From assembly GCA_001443375.1 (NCBI GenBank), contig LDXM01000024.1, forward strand, positions 1 to 41,272: DNA of 41,272 nucleotides. The letters are read 5' to 3'. Both the position numbers and the translations under genes were made by a program. Origin of the DNA: Chloroflexi bacterium CSP1-4 (GTDB taxonomy: Bacteria > Chloroflexota > Limnocylindria > Limnocylindrales > CSP1-4). The notes beneath the pieces were generated by a model. The model was given only the letters and a program-made list of their open reading frames with translations, was not told where the DNA came from and searched no databases. Positions 1 through 8,414 of this stretch are shown piece by piece (the stretch's first letter is position 1; each line of letters opens with the position of its first letter).

Positions 1-51
1 TCGGGCACGGCAAGCTCCATCTCGGGTGATGTGGGGCGCGCCTATGGTCGG

Positions 52-1176
52 TCAAGCGCCGATCGTCTGCAGGGGCGCCGCGCCCACGGCCGCCAGGGCC
101 CGTCGGGTCGCCGCGATGACGCGGTCGATGTGGGCGCCGTCGACGCCATGGTGTGTGACGGCGCGGACGTGGTCGTGGGGGTACTCCACCATGAGCACGC
201 CGTCGGCCGCGAGCGCCTCCAGGAAGCGGGCGCGCAGTTCGCGCACGGGCACGGCTGCGGCCGGCAAATCCGGCGCCGGCGCAAGGCCGAAGATGACGAA
301 GTTCGTGCGCACGCGCGTCGGGTCGAGGGCGCCGATGCCCGGCATCGCGGCCAGCGCGTGGGCCAGGCGCCGGGCGTTGGCGTGGTCCTCGGCGAGGCGC
401 TCGATCATGCCCGCCGCGCCGTCGCGGAGCGCGACGAGGCCCGGCGCCGCGAGCACGCCCACCTGGCGCATCCCGCCGCCCAGCAGCTTGCGCGCCCGCC
501 AGGCCCGCCAGATGAAGTCGCGGCTGCCGACCACGACCGAGCCGACCGGGCAGGCCAGCCCCTTCGACAGGCAGAAGCTCGCCGAGTCGGCGTCTCGCAG
601 CAGTTCCCGGGCCGGCGTGCCGAGGGCCACCGCGGCGTTGAAGATGCGTGCCCCGTCCACGTGGAGCGGCACTCCGTGCTCGTGGGCGATCGCGGCCACC
701 TCGCTCGTGTAGGCCGCCGTCAGCGGCTGGCCCATCGAGTGGGCGTGGGTGTTCTCCAGCACCACGAGGCTGGTGATCGGCTCGTGCGCATCGGAGGGGT
801 CGCGCCAGGCTGCCCGGATCTCCTCCGGGTCGAGCGTCCCGTCGTCTCGCGCGACCAGCGTGCGCACCGACGCGCCAACGACCACGGCATGGCTGGCTGC
901 CTCGTCGTAGACGATGTGGGACTCGACCTCGGCGATGATCTCGCCGCCGCGCGGCACGTGGGCCATCAGGCTCACCAGGTTGCCCATCGCGCCGCTGGCC
1001 ACGAAGAGGCCGGCCTCCTTGCCGGTGAGTTCTGCGGCGCGCTCCTGGAGCGCGATGACGGTGGGGTCGTCGCCGAAGACGTCGTCGCCCAGCTCGGCTT
1101 CGGCCATCGCGCGCCGCATCTCCGGCGTGGGGTGCGTGACGGTGTCGGAGCGGAGGTCGATGAGGTCGTGGGGCAT
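52..1176 (-). CDS. ltaE: Low-specificity L-threonine aldolase
   Basis: A 374-residue PLP-dependent fold-type I enzyme expected to cleave L-threonine/allo-threonine to glycine and acetaldehyde in the cytoplasm. The N-terminus LIDLRSDTVTHPTPEMRRAM and the following GDDVFGDDPT are family hallmarks; HVDGARIFNA is the PLP-site segment and SFCLSKGLACPVGS contains the Schiff-base lysine. Length is near the usual 340-375. The ATG at 1176 is preceded, 9 nt away, by TACGAT (1186-1191, minus strand), so the mRNA is probably leaderless, which supports this start. It lies alone on the minus strand at the window edge. Confidence 0.93.
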   Translation of the reverse strand: MPHDLIDLRSDTVTHPTPEMRRAMAEAELGDDVFGDDPTVIALQERAAELTGKEAGLFVASGAMGNLVSLMAHVPRGGEIIAEVESHIVYDEAASHAVVVGASVRTLVARDDGTLDPEEIRAAWRDPSDAHEPITSLVVLENTHAHSMGQPLTAAYTSEVAAIAHEHGVPLHVDGARIFNAAVALGTPARELLRDADSASFCLSKGLACPVGSVVVGSRDFIWRAWRARKLLGGGMRQVGVLAAPGLVALRDGAAGMIERLAEDHANARRLAHALAAMPGIGALDPTRVRTNFVIFGLAPAPDLPAAAVPVRELRARFLEALAADGVLMVEYPHDHVRAVTHHGVDGAHIDRVIAATRRALAAVGAAPLQTIGA

Positions 1177-1185
1177 GCGTCGCTC

Positions 1186-1191
1186 ATCGTA
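1186..1191 (-). promoter_or_regulatory. -10 box of ltaE (leaderless type)
   Basis: TACGAT lies 9 nt before the ATG of the threonine aldolase gene. It is one of many TAnnnT boxes in this window placed too close to the start codon for a Shine-Dalgarno leader. Confidence 0.5.
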
Positions 1192-1245
1192 CCGCCGGAG
1201 GCGTCGCGAGGGCGGCTCGCCGGTTCGTCCCCGAACCCGGGATCC

Positions 1246-1385
1246 CTCATTCGAACGCCGTCGGAACGTTAGAAGCGGCGAGCGGCTCGATCCCCCTCAT
1301 GCGCACGGGCGGCGGGCGTTTGAGTGGCATCGGGCCCCGATCGAGGCTTCCACGGCTTCTTCCGCTCCAGTCGCGTGCGTATGAG
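1246..1385. repeat. Family A 140-bp inverted-repeat element, copy 1
   Basis: It begins CTCATTCGAACGCC and ends GCGTGCGTATGAG, which are imperfect inverted repeats. A second inner pair, GGAACGTTAGAAGC (near 1262-1275) against GGCTTCTTCCGCTCC (near 1354-1368), extends the terminal match to about 35 bp per side. An internal copy of the right-end motif (GGGCGTTTGAG) ends at about 1324. Copies 2 (24965-25104) and 3 (31041-31180) have the same length and plan. No coding potential is seen. A MITE-like non-autonomous element or a structured RNA gene are the two readings. Confidence 0.8.
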
Positions 1386-1460
1386 GCCCAGGGCGTGCGG
1401 CGACCGCGGGCGGGCCTGCGTGGACGAGCACGGGCGCACGACAACCCTGCCGGCACCTGC

Positions 1461-1466
1461 TATCGT
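1461..1466 (+). promoter_or_regulatory. Possible -10 box of tRNA-Asp
   Basis: TATCGT sits 15 nt upstream of the mature 5' end of the tRNA; no good -35 is visible. Confidence 0.35.
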
Positions 1467-1481
1467 CCCCATTCGCCGCAC

Positions 1482-1558
1482 GGACCCGTGGTGTAGCGGC
1501 CCAACATGCCAGCCTGTCACGCTGGAGATCGCCGGTTCGAATCCGGTCGGGTCCGCCA
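1482..1558 (+). tRNA. tRNA-Asp (anticodon GTC)
   Basis: The acceptor arms GGACCCG (1482-1488) and CGGGTCC (1548-1554) pair perfectly, followed by discriminator G and an encoded CCA. The anticodon stem CCAGC/GCTGG encloses loop CTGTCAC with anticodon GTC, decoding Asp GAC/GAU. The T arm GCCGGTTCGAATCCGGT is canonical. It stands alone between repeat A copy 1 and the CapA-like gene. Confidence 0.97.
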
Positions 1559-1605
1559 TCCCTCCTCCCCATCCGCGTCGCACGAGGCCGTTGCCGCGCT
1601 GATGG

Positions 1606-1611
1606 CACAAT
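1606..1611 (+). promoter_or_regulatory. -10 box of capA-like gene (leaderless type)
   Basis: CACAAT lies 7 nt before the ATG at 1619; no Shine-Dalgarno is present between them. Confidence 0.45.
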
Positions 1612-1618
1612 CCGCGGG

Positions 1619-3259
1619 ATGACCCGCGATCCCCGCCGCTCCACTCAGCACGGAGCCCCCCGCCGGCCCCGCGACATCCTCGCCACCGCCGGGCTCGTCG
1701 TGGTCCTCGCCGCCACATCGGCGCTCGTCGTCGGTGCCATCGTCAACGGGGCAAACCAGCCCGTCCTGCCCATCGATGCGGCGCAAGTGCCGTCGGGCGC
1801 CTCGGCGTCGCTCGACCCCGCGGCCTCCGGCGGCCCGGCGGCCTCGGCGAGCATCGACCCCTCATCGACGCCCGCGGCCGACGAGGTCGCCTGGGTGCCG
1901 GTCGTCGGCTTCTGGTCCACGGCGACGACCATCGCCCCCGCCGCCCTTGCGGCGACGCTCCAGGACACGGACGACGCGTACGACGTGGTGATCGTGCCCG
2001 CCGGGGACCGGGAGGCGATCGCCGCGGCCCTCGACATCGAGATCGCCGCCTCGGTGAAGAGCGGCACGCCGGGGCAGGTCCGCGAGGCGGTGCGCAAGGG
2101 AGCGTTCGGGCTCCTGCGCGCTTCGGACGTCGCGCCCGACGTGCGCGCGCTGGGCATCGGCAAGGCGCAGCTCTTCGGTGCGGCGCGCCTCAAGACCCTG
2201 GCGGCGTGGCCGTTGCGCGGCGTGGTGGACGACCCGGGCGCCTGGGACCAGGGCCGGACGTGGACGCTCGTGGCAGGCGGCGACATCCTGCTCGACCGCG
2301 GCGTCGCCGTGCAGGTGACGGAGGAGGGCAAGGGCGTGGACTTCCCCTACGACGGCGGCACGGCCGAGATCGTCAAGGAGGTCTGCTGCTCGCAGTTCAA
2401 CCAGAAGACGCCCGTCACGAAGCGCACCGGCGAGGCAGGCGCCGTCCGCGCGCTCCTCACCTCGGCGGACCTGGCGCTCGCCAACCTCGAGAGCCCCGTG
2501 GATGACAAGTGGCGCTTCCATCTGCGCGGCACCGTCTTCTCGGGCGACCCGAGGCTCCTCGACGGCGTGAAGAACGCCGGCATCGACTTCGTCTCGCTGG
2601 CCAATAACCACATCCGGGACTCCGGCGCCGATGGGGTCCTGGACACGGTCAAGGCGCTCGACGCGCGCGGCATCGCCCACTCGGGCGCGGGTGACGGCTT
2701 CGCCGAGGCGCGCAGGCCGGCGATCTTCGAGACCCACGGCGTGACCGTTGCGATCTTCGGCTGCGACGCCATCGCCGCCAGCTACTGGACGAGCGGCGAT
2801 GCGATCGGCTCGCGCAGATGCGACACGAAGACGCTCGTGCCCGACATCAAGGCGGCCCGCAAGACCGCTGACGTGGTCGTCGTCTACCCCCATTGGGGGG
2901 TCGAGTACCGGGCCACCCCCGCGTCCTCGCAGCGCAAGCTGGCGGCCGCCTGGGCGAAGGCGGGCGCGGCCCTCGTCATCGGCAACCACGCCCACTGGGC
3001 GGCGGGCATGGAGGCGATCGACGGCACGCTGGTCTGGTACGCCCTGGGCAACTTCGTCTTCGACCAGACCTGGTCGACGCGGACGATGGAGGGACTGCTC
3101 GTGGAGATGACCTTCGAGGGTCCGACGCTGCGCCAGGTCCGTCTGCGGCCGCACGTCATCCTCGACCAGGCGCAGCCGAACTTCCTCGACCCGGCCGGGG
3201 ACGGCGCCGCCGTCCTCAAGCAGGTACGGGCCGCCTCGAAGGGGCTGCTGCCCTACTGA
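1619..3259 (+). CDS. CapA-family poly-gamma-glutamate/capsule metallophosphoesterase-like protein
   Basis: A 546-residue protein with a basic N-terminus and one transmembrane/signal segment (about residues 20-43, ILATAGLVVVLAATSALVV), then a low-complexity Ala/Ser/Pro linker. The CapA/PGA_cap calcineurin-like fold runs from about residue 215 to 520. Metal-site motifs visible are GGDILLDRG, ANLESP, SLANNHIRDSG, YPHWGVEYR, GNHAHW and ALGNFVFDQ. CapA proteins act outside the membrane in capsule or poly-gamma-glutamate assembly or release. No capBC neighbours are present, so the actual substrate is unknown. The start is set by the -10 box 7 nt upstream. Confidence 0.85.
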   Translation: MTRDPRRSTQHGAPRRPRDILATAGLVVVLAATSALVVGAIVNGANQPVLPIDAAQVPSGASASLDPAASGGPAASASIDPSSTPAADEVAWVPVVGFWSTATTIAPAALAATLQDTDDAYDVVIVPAGDREAIAAALDIEIAASVKSGTPGQVREAVRKGAFGLLRASDVAPDVRALGIGKAQLFGAARLKTLAAWPLRGVVDDPGAWDQGRTWTLVAGGDILLDRGVAVQVTEEGKGVDFPYDGGTAEIVKEVCCSQFNQKTPVTKRTGEAGAVRALLTSADLALANLESPVDDKWRFHLRGTVFSGDPRLLDGVKNAGIDFVSLANNHIRDSGADGVLDTVKALDARGIAHSGAGDGFAEARRPAIFETHGVTVAIFGCDAIAASYWTSGDAIGSRRCDTKTLVPDIKAARKTADVVVVYPHWGVEYRATPASSQRKLAAAWAKAGAALVIGNHAHWAAGMEAIDGTLVWYALGNFVFDQTWSTRTMEGLLVEMTFEGPTLRQVRLRPHVILDQAQPNFLDPAGDGAAVLKQVRAASKGLLPY

Positions 3260-3284
3260 TCGCGGGGCCCGCCCACGAGCCGGC

Positions 3285-4193
3285 TCAGCGCAGGCCCGCG
3301 AACAGGTCGTCCTCGGGCAGCCGGACCTCGGCCAGACCGCGGGCGGCGCGCAGGCTGAAGTCCTCGGTCGGCGCAAGCTCGCGCCAGTCGTCCAGCGTGA
3401 GGCCCAGGAACACGCCGTCGCGATGGATCTGCGTGGCATGCTCCTCGATCGCGGCGCGCTTGCGCTCCAGGAAGGCGGCCACGTCCACGCTCGTGGTGAC
3501 CGGGCCGCTGGCCGCGGCCATGCGGGCCATGAACGCCTCGCGTTCGGCGCGCCGCTCGGGGGGTTCGTCCGGGTCGGGCAGCCACCAGGCCTTGATGCCC
3601 CGCTCGCTGACACGCTGCAGGATCCCGGGACGTCCGGCGAAGTTCAGCACGGTCTCGTACAGCTTGGCCGGCGCCCACGGCGCGAGACCGTCCGCCAGCT
3701 GTTCGGGATGGGCCGACGGGTCCCCGGCGCGCTCATAGGCGGCCACGGCGACCTGCGCCGCGCGGATGTGGTCGGGATGCCCGTAGCCCCCGAAGTCGTT
3801 GTAGGAGATGACGACGTCGGGCCGCACCTCGCGCACCACCCGCACCGTGCGCCCGATCGCCTCCTCCAGGTCGGCGTTCCAGAAGGCGTTGGGGTCGGCG
3901 TTGTCGGCCGAGTCCATCATCCCCGAGTCCTCGTAGCCCAGGAGGCGGCTCTCGATCGGGCCCAGCCGCGCGAGCGCCCGTCGCAGCTCCTCGCCCCGGA
4001 TCTCCGCCAGCCGGGCCCGGTTCTCGGGCGTGTCCAGCTCGGGTACGACGATCTCGCCGTGCTCGCCGAGGTTCGAGGTGAGGCAGACGACGCGCACGCC
4101 CTCGGCGGCATAGCGGGCCATCACGCCGCCCGTCGAGATCGTCTCGTCGTCGGGGTGGGCGTGGATGGTCAGGAGGGTCAGGGGACGCGACAT
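3285..4193 (-). CDS. PIG-L family deacetylase, mycothiol S-conjugate amidase (Mca)-like
   Basis: A 302-residue LmbE/PIG-L zinc hydrolase. The zinc-binding HAHPDDE motif is at residues 9-15, followed by TGGVMARYAAEGV, and YGHPDH supplies the third ligand. The C-terminus (VTTSVDVAAFLERKRAAIEEHATQI) resembles Mca, which cleaves mycothiol S-conjugates in actinobacterial detoxification, more than short MshB/BshB proteins. Whether this host makes mycothiol cannot be judged from the window. An upstream in-frame start exists, but the ATG at 4193 has the -10 box TATCAT (4203-4208) 9 nt before it and begins exactly at the family N-terminus. Transcribed divergently from the TlpA-like gene. Confidence 0.82.
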   Translation of the reverse strand: MSRPLTLLTIHAHPDDETISTGGVMARYAAEGVRVVCLTSNLGEHGEIVVPELDTPENRARLAEIRGEELRRALARLGPIESRLLGYEDSGMMDSADNADPNAFWNADLEEAIGRTVRVVREVRPDVVISYNDFGGYGHPDHIRAAQVAVAAYERAGDPSAHPEQLADGLAPWAPAKLYETVLNFAGRPGILQRVSERGIKAWWLPDPDEPPERRAEREAFMARMAAASGPVTTSVDVAAFLERKRAAIEEHATQIHRDGVFLGLTLDDWRELAPTEDFSLRAARGLAEVRLPEDDLFAGLR

Positions 4194-4202
4194 CGCGGAC
4201 GC

Positions 4203-4208
4203 ATGATA
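4203..4208 (-). promoter_or_regulatory. -10 box of Mca-like gene (leaderless type)
   Basis: TATCAT on the minus strand, 9 nt before the chosen ATG at 4193. Confidence 0.5.
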
Positions 4209-4268
4209 GGCCGCCCCGCGTCGCACGCTGTCATTGGTCCGTCATGCGGAGGAGCCAGGATCTACACC

Positions 4269-4940
4269 ATGAACGATCGAAGCGCTCGCCCGCTCCGCCT
4301 CCCCGCCCTGCTCTGGGTCGTCGCCGTCATCGCCGCGGCCTGCGCGACGGGCACCGGCTCGGCGACGACCCACGAGCCGACCGAGACCCCGACCGCGGCC
4401 CCGACCGCGGCGCCGAGCGGCGCGCCCGCGACGACCAACGCGCCGGCGCCCTCGACGAGTGGTGCCCCGGAGCCCTCGGCAGACACGGGTCCGACGCTCG
4501 AGCAGGCCTGGGCCCAGGTACCGCTGGTGAACGTCCGCGACGGCTCGACCTTCCGTGTCGCCGACTTCGTTGGAAAGACGGTCTTCCTCGAGAACATGGC
4601 CATCTGGTGCGGCAATTGCCGGACGCAGCAGCGGGAGGCCACGAAGGCCGTCGGGCGGCTGGGCGACGACGTCGTCTTCATCGTCCTCGACGTGGAGCCG
4701 AGCGAGGACGGCGCAGCCCTCGCCGCCTACGCGGAGCAGAACGGCTTCCCCTTCATCTACGCGGTGGCGCCCCGTGAGTACAGCCGGGCCATCGCCGCCG
4801 AGTTCGGCGACCTCGTCCTCGCGCCGCCCACGACGCCCGTCTGGGTGATCGGCAAGGACGGGCGAGTCACGTTCACGCCGAGCGGCGTGAAGAGCGCCGA
4901 CGAGCTGGTCGCGCTGGCCCGCGAGCACGGCGCCTCCTAG
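4269..4940 (+). CDS. TlpA-like thioredoxin-fold lipoprotein
   Basis: A 223-residue secreted thiol-disulfide protein. The N-terminal signal ends in a lipobox (IAAAC, Cys at about 26), so it is probably membrane-anchored outside. A Thr/Pro/Ala-rich linker follows to about residue 75, then a thioredoxin fold with the redox motif WCGNC (Trp113-Cys117) and the cis-Pro segment PPTTPVW. Gene order places it 26 bp ahead of ccdA, the membrane protein that passes electrons to such thioredoxins, so the two very likely form one redox relay. A GGAGGAG about 14 nt upstream of the ATG is the only Shine-Dalgarno candidate. Confidence 0.85.
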   Translation: MNDRSARPLRLPALLWVVAVIAAACATGTGSATTHEPTETPTAAPTAAPSGAPATTNAPAPSTSGAPEPSADTGPTLEQAWAQVPLVNVRDGSTFRVADFVGKTVFLENMAIWCGNCRTQQREATKAVGRLGDDVVFIVLDVEPSEDGAALAAYAEQNGFPFIYAVAPREYSRAIAAEFGDLVLAPPTTPVWVIGKDGRVTFTPSGVKSADELVALAREHGAS

Positions 4941-4966
4941 CTCCGTCGGGCACCGACGCCGCCGCG

Positions 4967-5641
4967 ATGAACGAGCTTGCCCTCGCCTTCACGCTCGGGC
5001 TGGGCAGCGCGGCCAGTCCCTGCCTGCTGCCCCTGTACCCGGGCTTCATCGCCTACCTGGCCGGAAACAGCCGAAGCATCGCCGGCACCCGGGCGTCGGG
5101 GCTGCTGGGGCTGCTCGTGCTGCTCGGCGTCCTGAGCGCGATGGTGGTCGTGGCCGTCGTCCTCGGGCTCCTCTCGCGCTCGATCGGCTCGATCCTCGCC
5201 TACCTCATCCCCGTCGTGGACGGGATCCTCATCCTGCTGGGCCTGCTGCTGGTCGCCGGTCGCAACCCGTTCGCGCGCCTGCCCGGCGCGCGCGTGCCGG
5301 TGCTCGCGAACCCGTACGGCCAGGCCTACGTCTACGGGCTCATGCTCGGCCCCCTCGCGCTGCCCTGCGCCGGGCCATTCCTGGCCACGCTGCTGCTCAT
5401 CTCCGTGGACGCGGTCGAGGCCGCCCAGGGCATCGTCACCTTCCTCGTCTTCGGGCTCGGCTTCGGGCTGCCGCTGGTCCTCCTCTCGCTGCTGGCGGCC
5501 GCCCGCAGCCAGGTCCTGGTGCGCTGGGTCGTGGCGCGCCATCGGGCCATCGAGGCCGGCGCAGGCATCATCCTTGTCGGGGCGGGTATCCTCGACCTCG
5601 CCTCGAACTGGGACAACCTGCGGCTCGCCTTCGGGGTCTGA
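4967..5641 (+). CDS. ccdA: CcdA/DsbD-type thiol-disulfide transmembrane protein
   Basis: A 224-residue polytopic membrane protein with about six hydrophobic helices. The two conserved redox cysteines sit in SPCLLPLYPG near the N-terminus and LPCAGPF in the second half, the CcdA signature. It moves reducing equivalents from cytoplasmic thioredoxin across the membrane to extracytoplasmic acceptors, here plausibly the TlpA-like lipoprotein encoded just upstream. Cytochrome c maturation genes are not present, so the final client is unknown. Confidence 0.88.
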   Translation: MNELALAFTLGLGSAASPCLLPLYPGFIAYLAGNSRSIAGTRASGLLGLLVLLGVLSAMVVVAVVLGLLSRSIGSILAYLIPVVDGILILLGLLLVAGRNPFARLPGARVPVLANPYGQAYVYGLMLGPLALPCAGPFLATLLLISVDAVEAAQGIVTFLVFGLGFGLPLVLLSLLAAARSQVLVRWVVARHRAIEAGAGIILVGAGILDLASNWDNLRLAFGV

Positions 5642-5685
5642 GGGCGGACGGGACGAGGGGGCCGTCCGCGGCGTCGAAAGGGGAG

Positions 5686-7095
5686 ATGACGGAACAGCCA
5701 CCGCGGCGTCGTTCGGCGACGCTCGCGGCCACGCTCTCCTTCGTCGTGCCGGGCCTCGGGCAGCTGGCGCTGGGCAGCGTCCGGCGCGGTCTCCTCTACC
5801 TCCTGCCGGTCGCCGCGCTGGTCGCGTTCGCGGCGGCCGTCGCGGCCGCCGACCCGGTCCGTTTCCTCGCCAGCCTCGTCCGCCCGGATGTCCTGGTCGG
5901 CGTATTCATCCTCAACCTGTGCCTGTTCGCCTGGCGGAGCCTGGCCAGCGTCGATGCCTGGCGGACCGTCGCCGAGGGCACGCCCCGTGGAGCGCTGACG
6001 ACGGTCGTCGTCGTCGCCCTCCTGCTCGCAACCGCGGCCACGCACGTCGTCATCGGCGCGACCACGTACCTGGCCTACGACGCGGTGACCGCGATCACCG
6101 GCGACGAGGGCTTCGGCGCCCTCCCCGCGGGATCGCCGGCCTCCACGCTCGAGCCGAGCCCCGGCGCCACCCCGACGCCCACGCCGGAGCCCACGCCATC
6201 CCCCACGCCGGCCCCGCCGCCGCTCGCCGATGGGCGGCTGGACATCCTGCTCATCGGCGCCGATGCGGGGCCCTATCGCTGGAGCCTGCGCGCGGACACG
6301 CTCATCGTCCTGAGCGTGGATGTGGGGACCGGGCGGGCCGCCTTCTTCGGCATCCCCCGCAATCTGCTCAACGTCCCCCTGCCCGAGGAGAGTCGCGGGG
6401 CCTTCGAGTGCGGCTGCTTCCCCGGTCTCATCAACGCGCTGTACGTCTACGCCTCCGGCCACCCCGACGACTTCCCCGGCCAGGACGAGACGCGCGGCCT
6501 GCGGGCCGTCCAGGGCGCCATCGGCGAGCTGACGGGCCTCCAGCTCGATGGCATGGTCGTGGTGAAGTTGCAGGGCTTCGTCCATCTCGTGGACGCCATC
6601 GGCGGCCTCGACATCGACGTTCCCGAGGGCGTCTACGACGCGAACTATCCGCTCGAGGACGGGCGCGGCAAGATCGTCCTGCACATCCGGCCCGGGCGGC
6701 AGCACTTCGACGGGCGGACCGCACTCGCCTACGCCCGCTCCCGGCACCAGGACTCCGATCACGGGCGCATGAAGCGCCAGCAGATCACGCTCGTAGCCCT
6801 CGGCCGGCAGCTCATGGGACAGCCGCTCCTCACGAAGGTGCCCGAGCTCCTCGCCATCGCCAGGGAGAACCTCTGGACCAACCTCGACATCGAGGACCTG
6901 CCGGCCTTCATCGAGCTGGCGCAGCGCGTGGACGTCGCGCAGATCGGCCGCTTCGCCTTCATCCCGCCGAAGTACCCGGAGTTCCTCGACACGGCGGCGA
7001 TCGAGGGCATCCGCGCCGAGGTGGCCGGCGTCTTCCAGCCCATCGGGTCGCCGGTCCCGACGCCGCAGCCGACCGAGCGCCCCGGGGTCCTCTGA
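5686..7095 (+). CDS. LytR-CpsA-Psr (LCP) family protein with N-terminal membrane module
   Basis: A 469-residue protein. The first ~140 residues hold several transmembrane helices (from LSFVVPGLGQLALGSVRRGL to ATHVVIGATTYL), more than the single helix of standard LCP proteins. A Pro/Thr linker (about 150-180) follows, then the LCP catalytic domain (about 185-455) with DILLIGADAG, LRADTLIVLSVD, GIPRNLLNV and the conserved ALAYARSRHQDSDHGRMKRQQ-type arginines. LCP enzymes transfer lipid-linked glycopolymers to the cell wall or outer surface. It is 44 bp after ccdA in the same direction and so probably co-transcribed. Confidence 0.88.
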   Translation: MTEQPPRRRSATLAATLSFVVPGLGQLALGSVRRGLLYLLPVAALVAFAAAVAAADPVRFLASLVRPDVLVGVFILNLCLFAWRSLASVDAWRTVAEGTPRGALTTVVVVALLLATAATHVVIGATTYLAYDAVTAITGDEGFGALPAGSPASTLEPSPGATPTPTPEPTPSPTPAPPPLADGRLDILLIGADAGPYRWSLRADTLIVLSVDVGTGRAAFFGIPRNLLNVPLPEESRGAFECGCFPGLINALYVYASGHPDDFPGQDETRGLRAVQGAIGELTGLQLDGMVVVKLQGFVHLVDAIGGLDIDVPEGVYDANYPLEDGRGKIVLHIRPGRQHFDGRTALAYARSRHQDSDHGRMKRQQITLVALGRQLMGQPLLTKVPELLAIARENLWTNLDIEDLPAFIELAQRVDVAQIGRFAFIPPKYPEFLDTAAIEGIRAEVAGVFQPIGSPVPTPQPTERPGVL

Positions 7096-7174
7096 GGGCC
7101 GGCTTGGCCCCGGGACACGGCTCGGGCCCGTCACACGGGTAGCATGGGCTGAGTGTCACCCTGTCGAGGTCCGG

Positions 7175-7350
7175 CGGCTTGGCTCCTAGCATGGCTGCCC
7201 ACCGACGCGTGTGGCCTCCACCCGATCTGCCGGTCGCCGGACATGGAATGGACCGACCGGTGTGACTTCATAGGAGCGTGGTAACCGCCCCCACTCAGGC
7301 GTGTCCACCGGCCGGTCCGGAGCGTCACCCCTGATCAGGAGGCAACGGAG
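7175..7350 (+). ncRNA. Candidate IS110 bridge RNA region
   Basis: This is the non-coding left end upstream of the transposase. GCTCCTA (7181-7187) can pair with TAGGAGC (7271-7277), enclosing a hairpin formed by CCGGTCG and CGACCGG near 7229-7259, and more GC-rich complementary stretches follow (CCACCGGCCGGTCCGG). The donor-like repeat CATAGGAGC within it matches the sequence at the right end of the element. IS110 relatives such as IS621 encode a bridge RNA here whose loops pair with donor and target DNA. The assignment to this copy is inference from position and repeat. Confidence 0.45.
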
Positions 7351-7353
7351 GCT

Positions 7354-8400
7354 ATGGTCATCCTCGGCGTCGATTCGCACAAGCGCACCCATACCGTCGT
7401 CGCGGTCGATGCGAACGGCCGCAAACTCGCGGAGAAGACCGTGGCGGCGATCAGCGCCGGCCACCTCGAGCTCGTCCGCTGGGCCGGCCGCTTCGCCGAC
7501 CGGCGCTGGGCACTGGAAGACTGCCGGCACCTCAGCCGCCGCCTCTCGACCGACCTGCTCTGCGCCGGCGAGGCGGTCGTCCGGGTCCCACCCAAGCTCA
7601 TGGCCGGGGCCCGGCGCTCATCCCGAGAGCCCGGCAAGAGCGATCCGATCGACGCCCTCGCCGTCGCCCGGGCGGCCCTGCGCGAGGACCTGCCGGTGGC
7701 CACGCTCGACGGCCCCGAGCGCGAGGTGCGCCTGCTCGTCGACCACCGCGAGGATCTCGTGGCCGAGCGGACGCGTGCCCAGAACCGGCTGCGCTGGCAC
7801 CTCCACGAACTCGACCCGGGAACGGAGCCGCCGGCCCGCGCTCTCGACCGCGCGGTCGTCCTGACCGCCCTCGAGGCGCGCCTGGCCGGCCAGCCGGGCA
7901 CGGTCGCCCGCATCGCCCGCGAGCTGGTCGGCCGGATCCGCGAGCTGACGACGACGATCAACGCCCTGGAACGGGAGATCGGCCGCCTCGTCGCCGACCT
8001 CGCGCCATCTCTGCTGGCCCTCACCGGCTGCGGTCCGCTGACCGCGGCCAAGCTCGTCGGCGAGACGGCCGGCATCGGGCGCTTCCGCTCGGCGGCCGCC
8101 TTCGCTCGTCACAACGGCAGCGCGCCGCTGCCGGTCTGGTCGGGCAACACCGAGCGCCATCGCCTCAGCCGGACGGGCAACCGTCAGCTCAACGTGGCGC
8201 TCCACCGGATCGCCATCACCCAGCTCCAGCGCGAGGGGCCGGGCAAGACGTACCTGGAGCACCGACGGGCCCTGGGCAACACGAAGACCGAGGCCATCCG
8301 CGCGCTGCGTCGTCGCATCAGTGACGAGGTCTTCCGCCGGATGCGTCACGATGAAGCCGCCAGAGTCGCCGAGTCCTCGCGTCTCGCGGCCGCGGCTTGA
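7354..8400 (+). CDS. IS110-family transposase (DEDD recombinase)
   Basis: A 348-residue transposase of usual length. The RuvC-like DEDD set is visible as Asp7 (GVDSHK), Glu55 (ALEDCRHL), Asp97 and Asp100 (KSDPIDA). The C-terminal Tnp20 domain has LTGCGPLTAAKLVGE and a probable catalytic Ser263 in WSGNT, then RLSRTGNRQLN. The reading frame is intact, so the copy may be active. It has a good Shine-Dalgarno (AGGAGG, about 14 nt upstream). The stop is 14 bp before the GTG of the GNAT gene, whose ribosome site (TAGGAG) seems to come from the right end of the element. Confidence 0.92.
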   Translation: MVILGVDSHKRTHTVVAVDANGRKLAEKTVAAISAGHLELVRWAGRFADRRWALEDCRHLSRRLSTDLLCAGEAVVRVPPKLMAGARRSSREPGKSDPIDALAVARAALREDLPVATLDGPEREVRLLVDHREDLVAERTRAQNRLRWHLHELDPGTEPPARALDRAVVLTALEARLAGQPGTVARIARELVGRIRELTTTINALEREIGRLVADLAPSLLALTGCGPLTAAKLVGETAGIGRFRSAAAFARHNGSAPLPVWSGNTERHRLSRTGNRQLNVALHRIAITQLQREGPGKTYLEHRRALGNTKTEAIRALRRRISDEVFRRMRHDEAARVAESSRLAAAA

Positions 8401-8414
8401 CATAGGAGCATCGG

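Noticed and set aside
5332-7134. 600-codon minus-strand frame opposite ccdA and the LCP gene
   Set aside because: Arg/Asp/Gly-rich shadow; both plus-strand genes are well supported.
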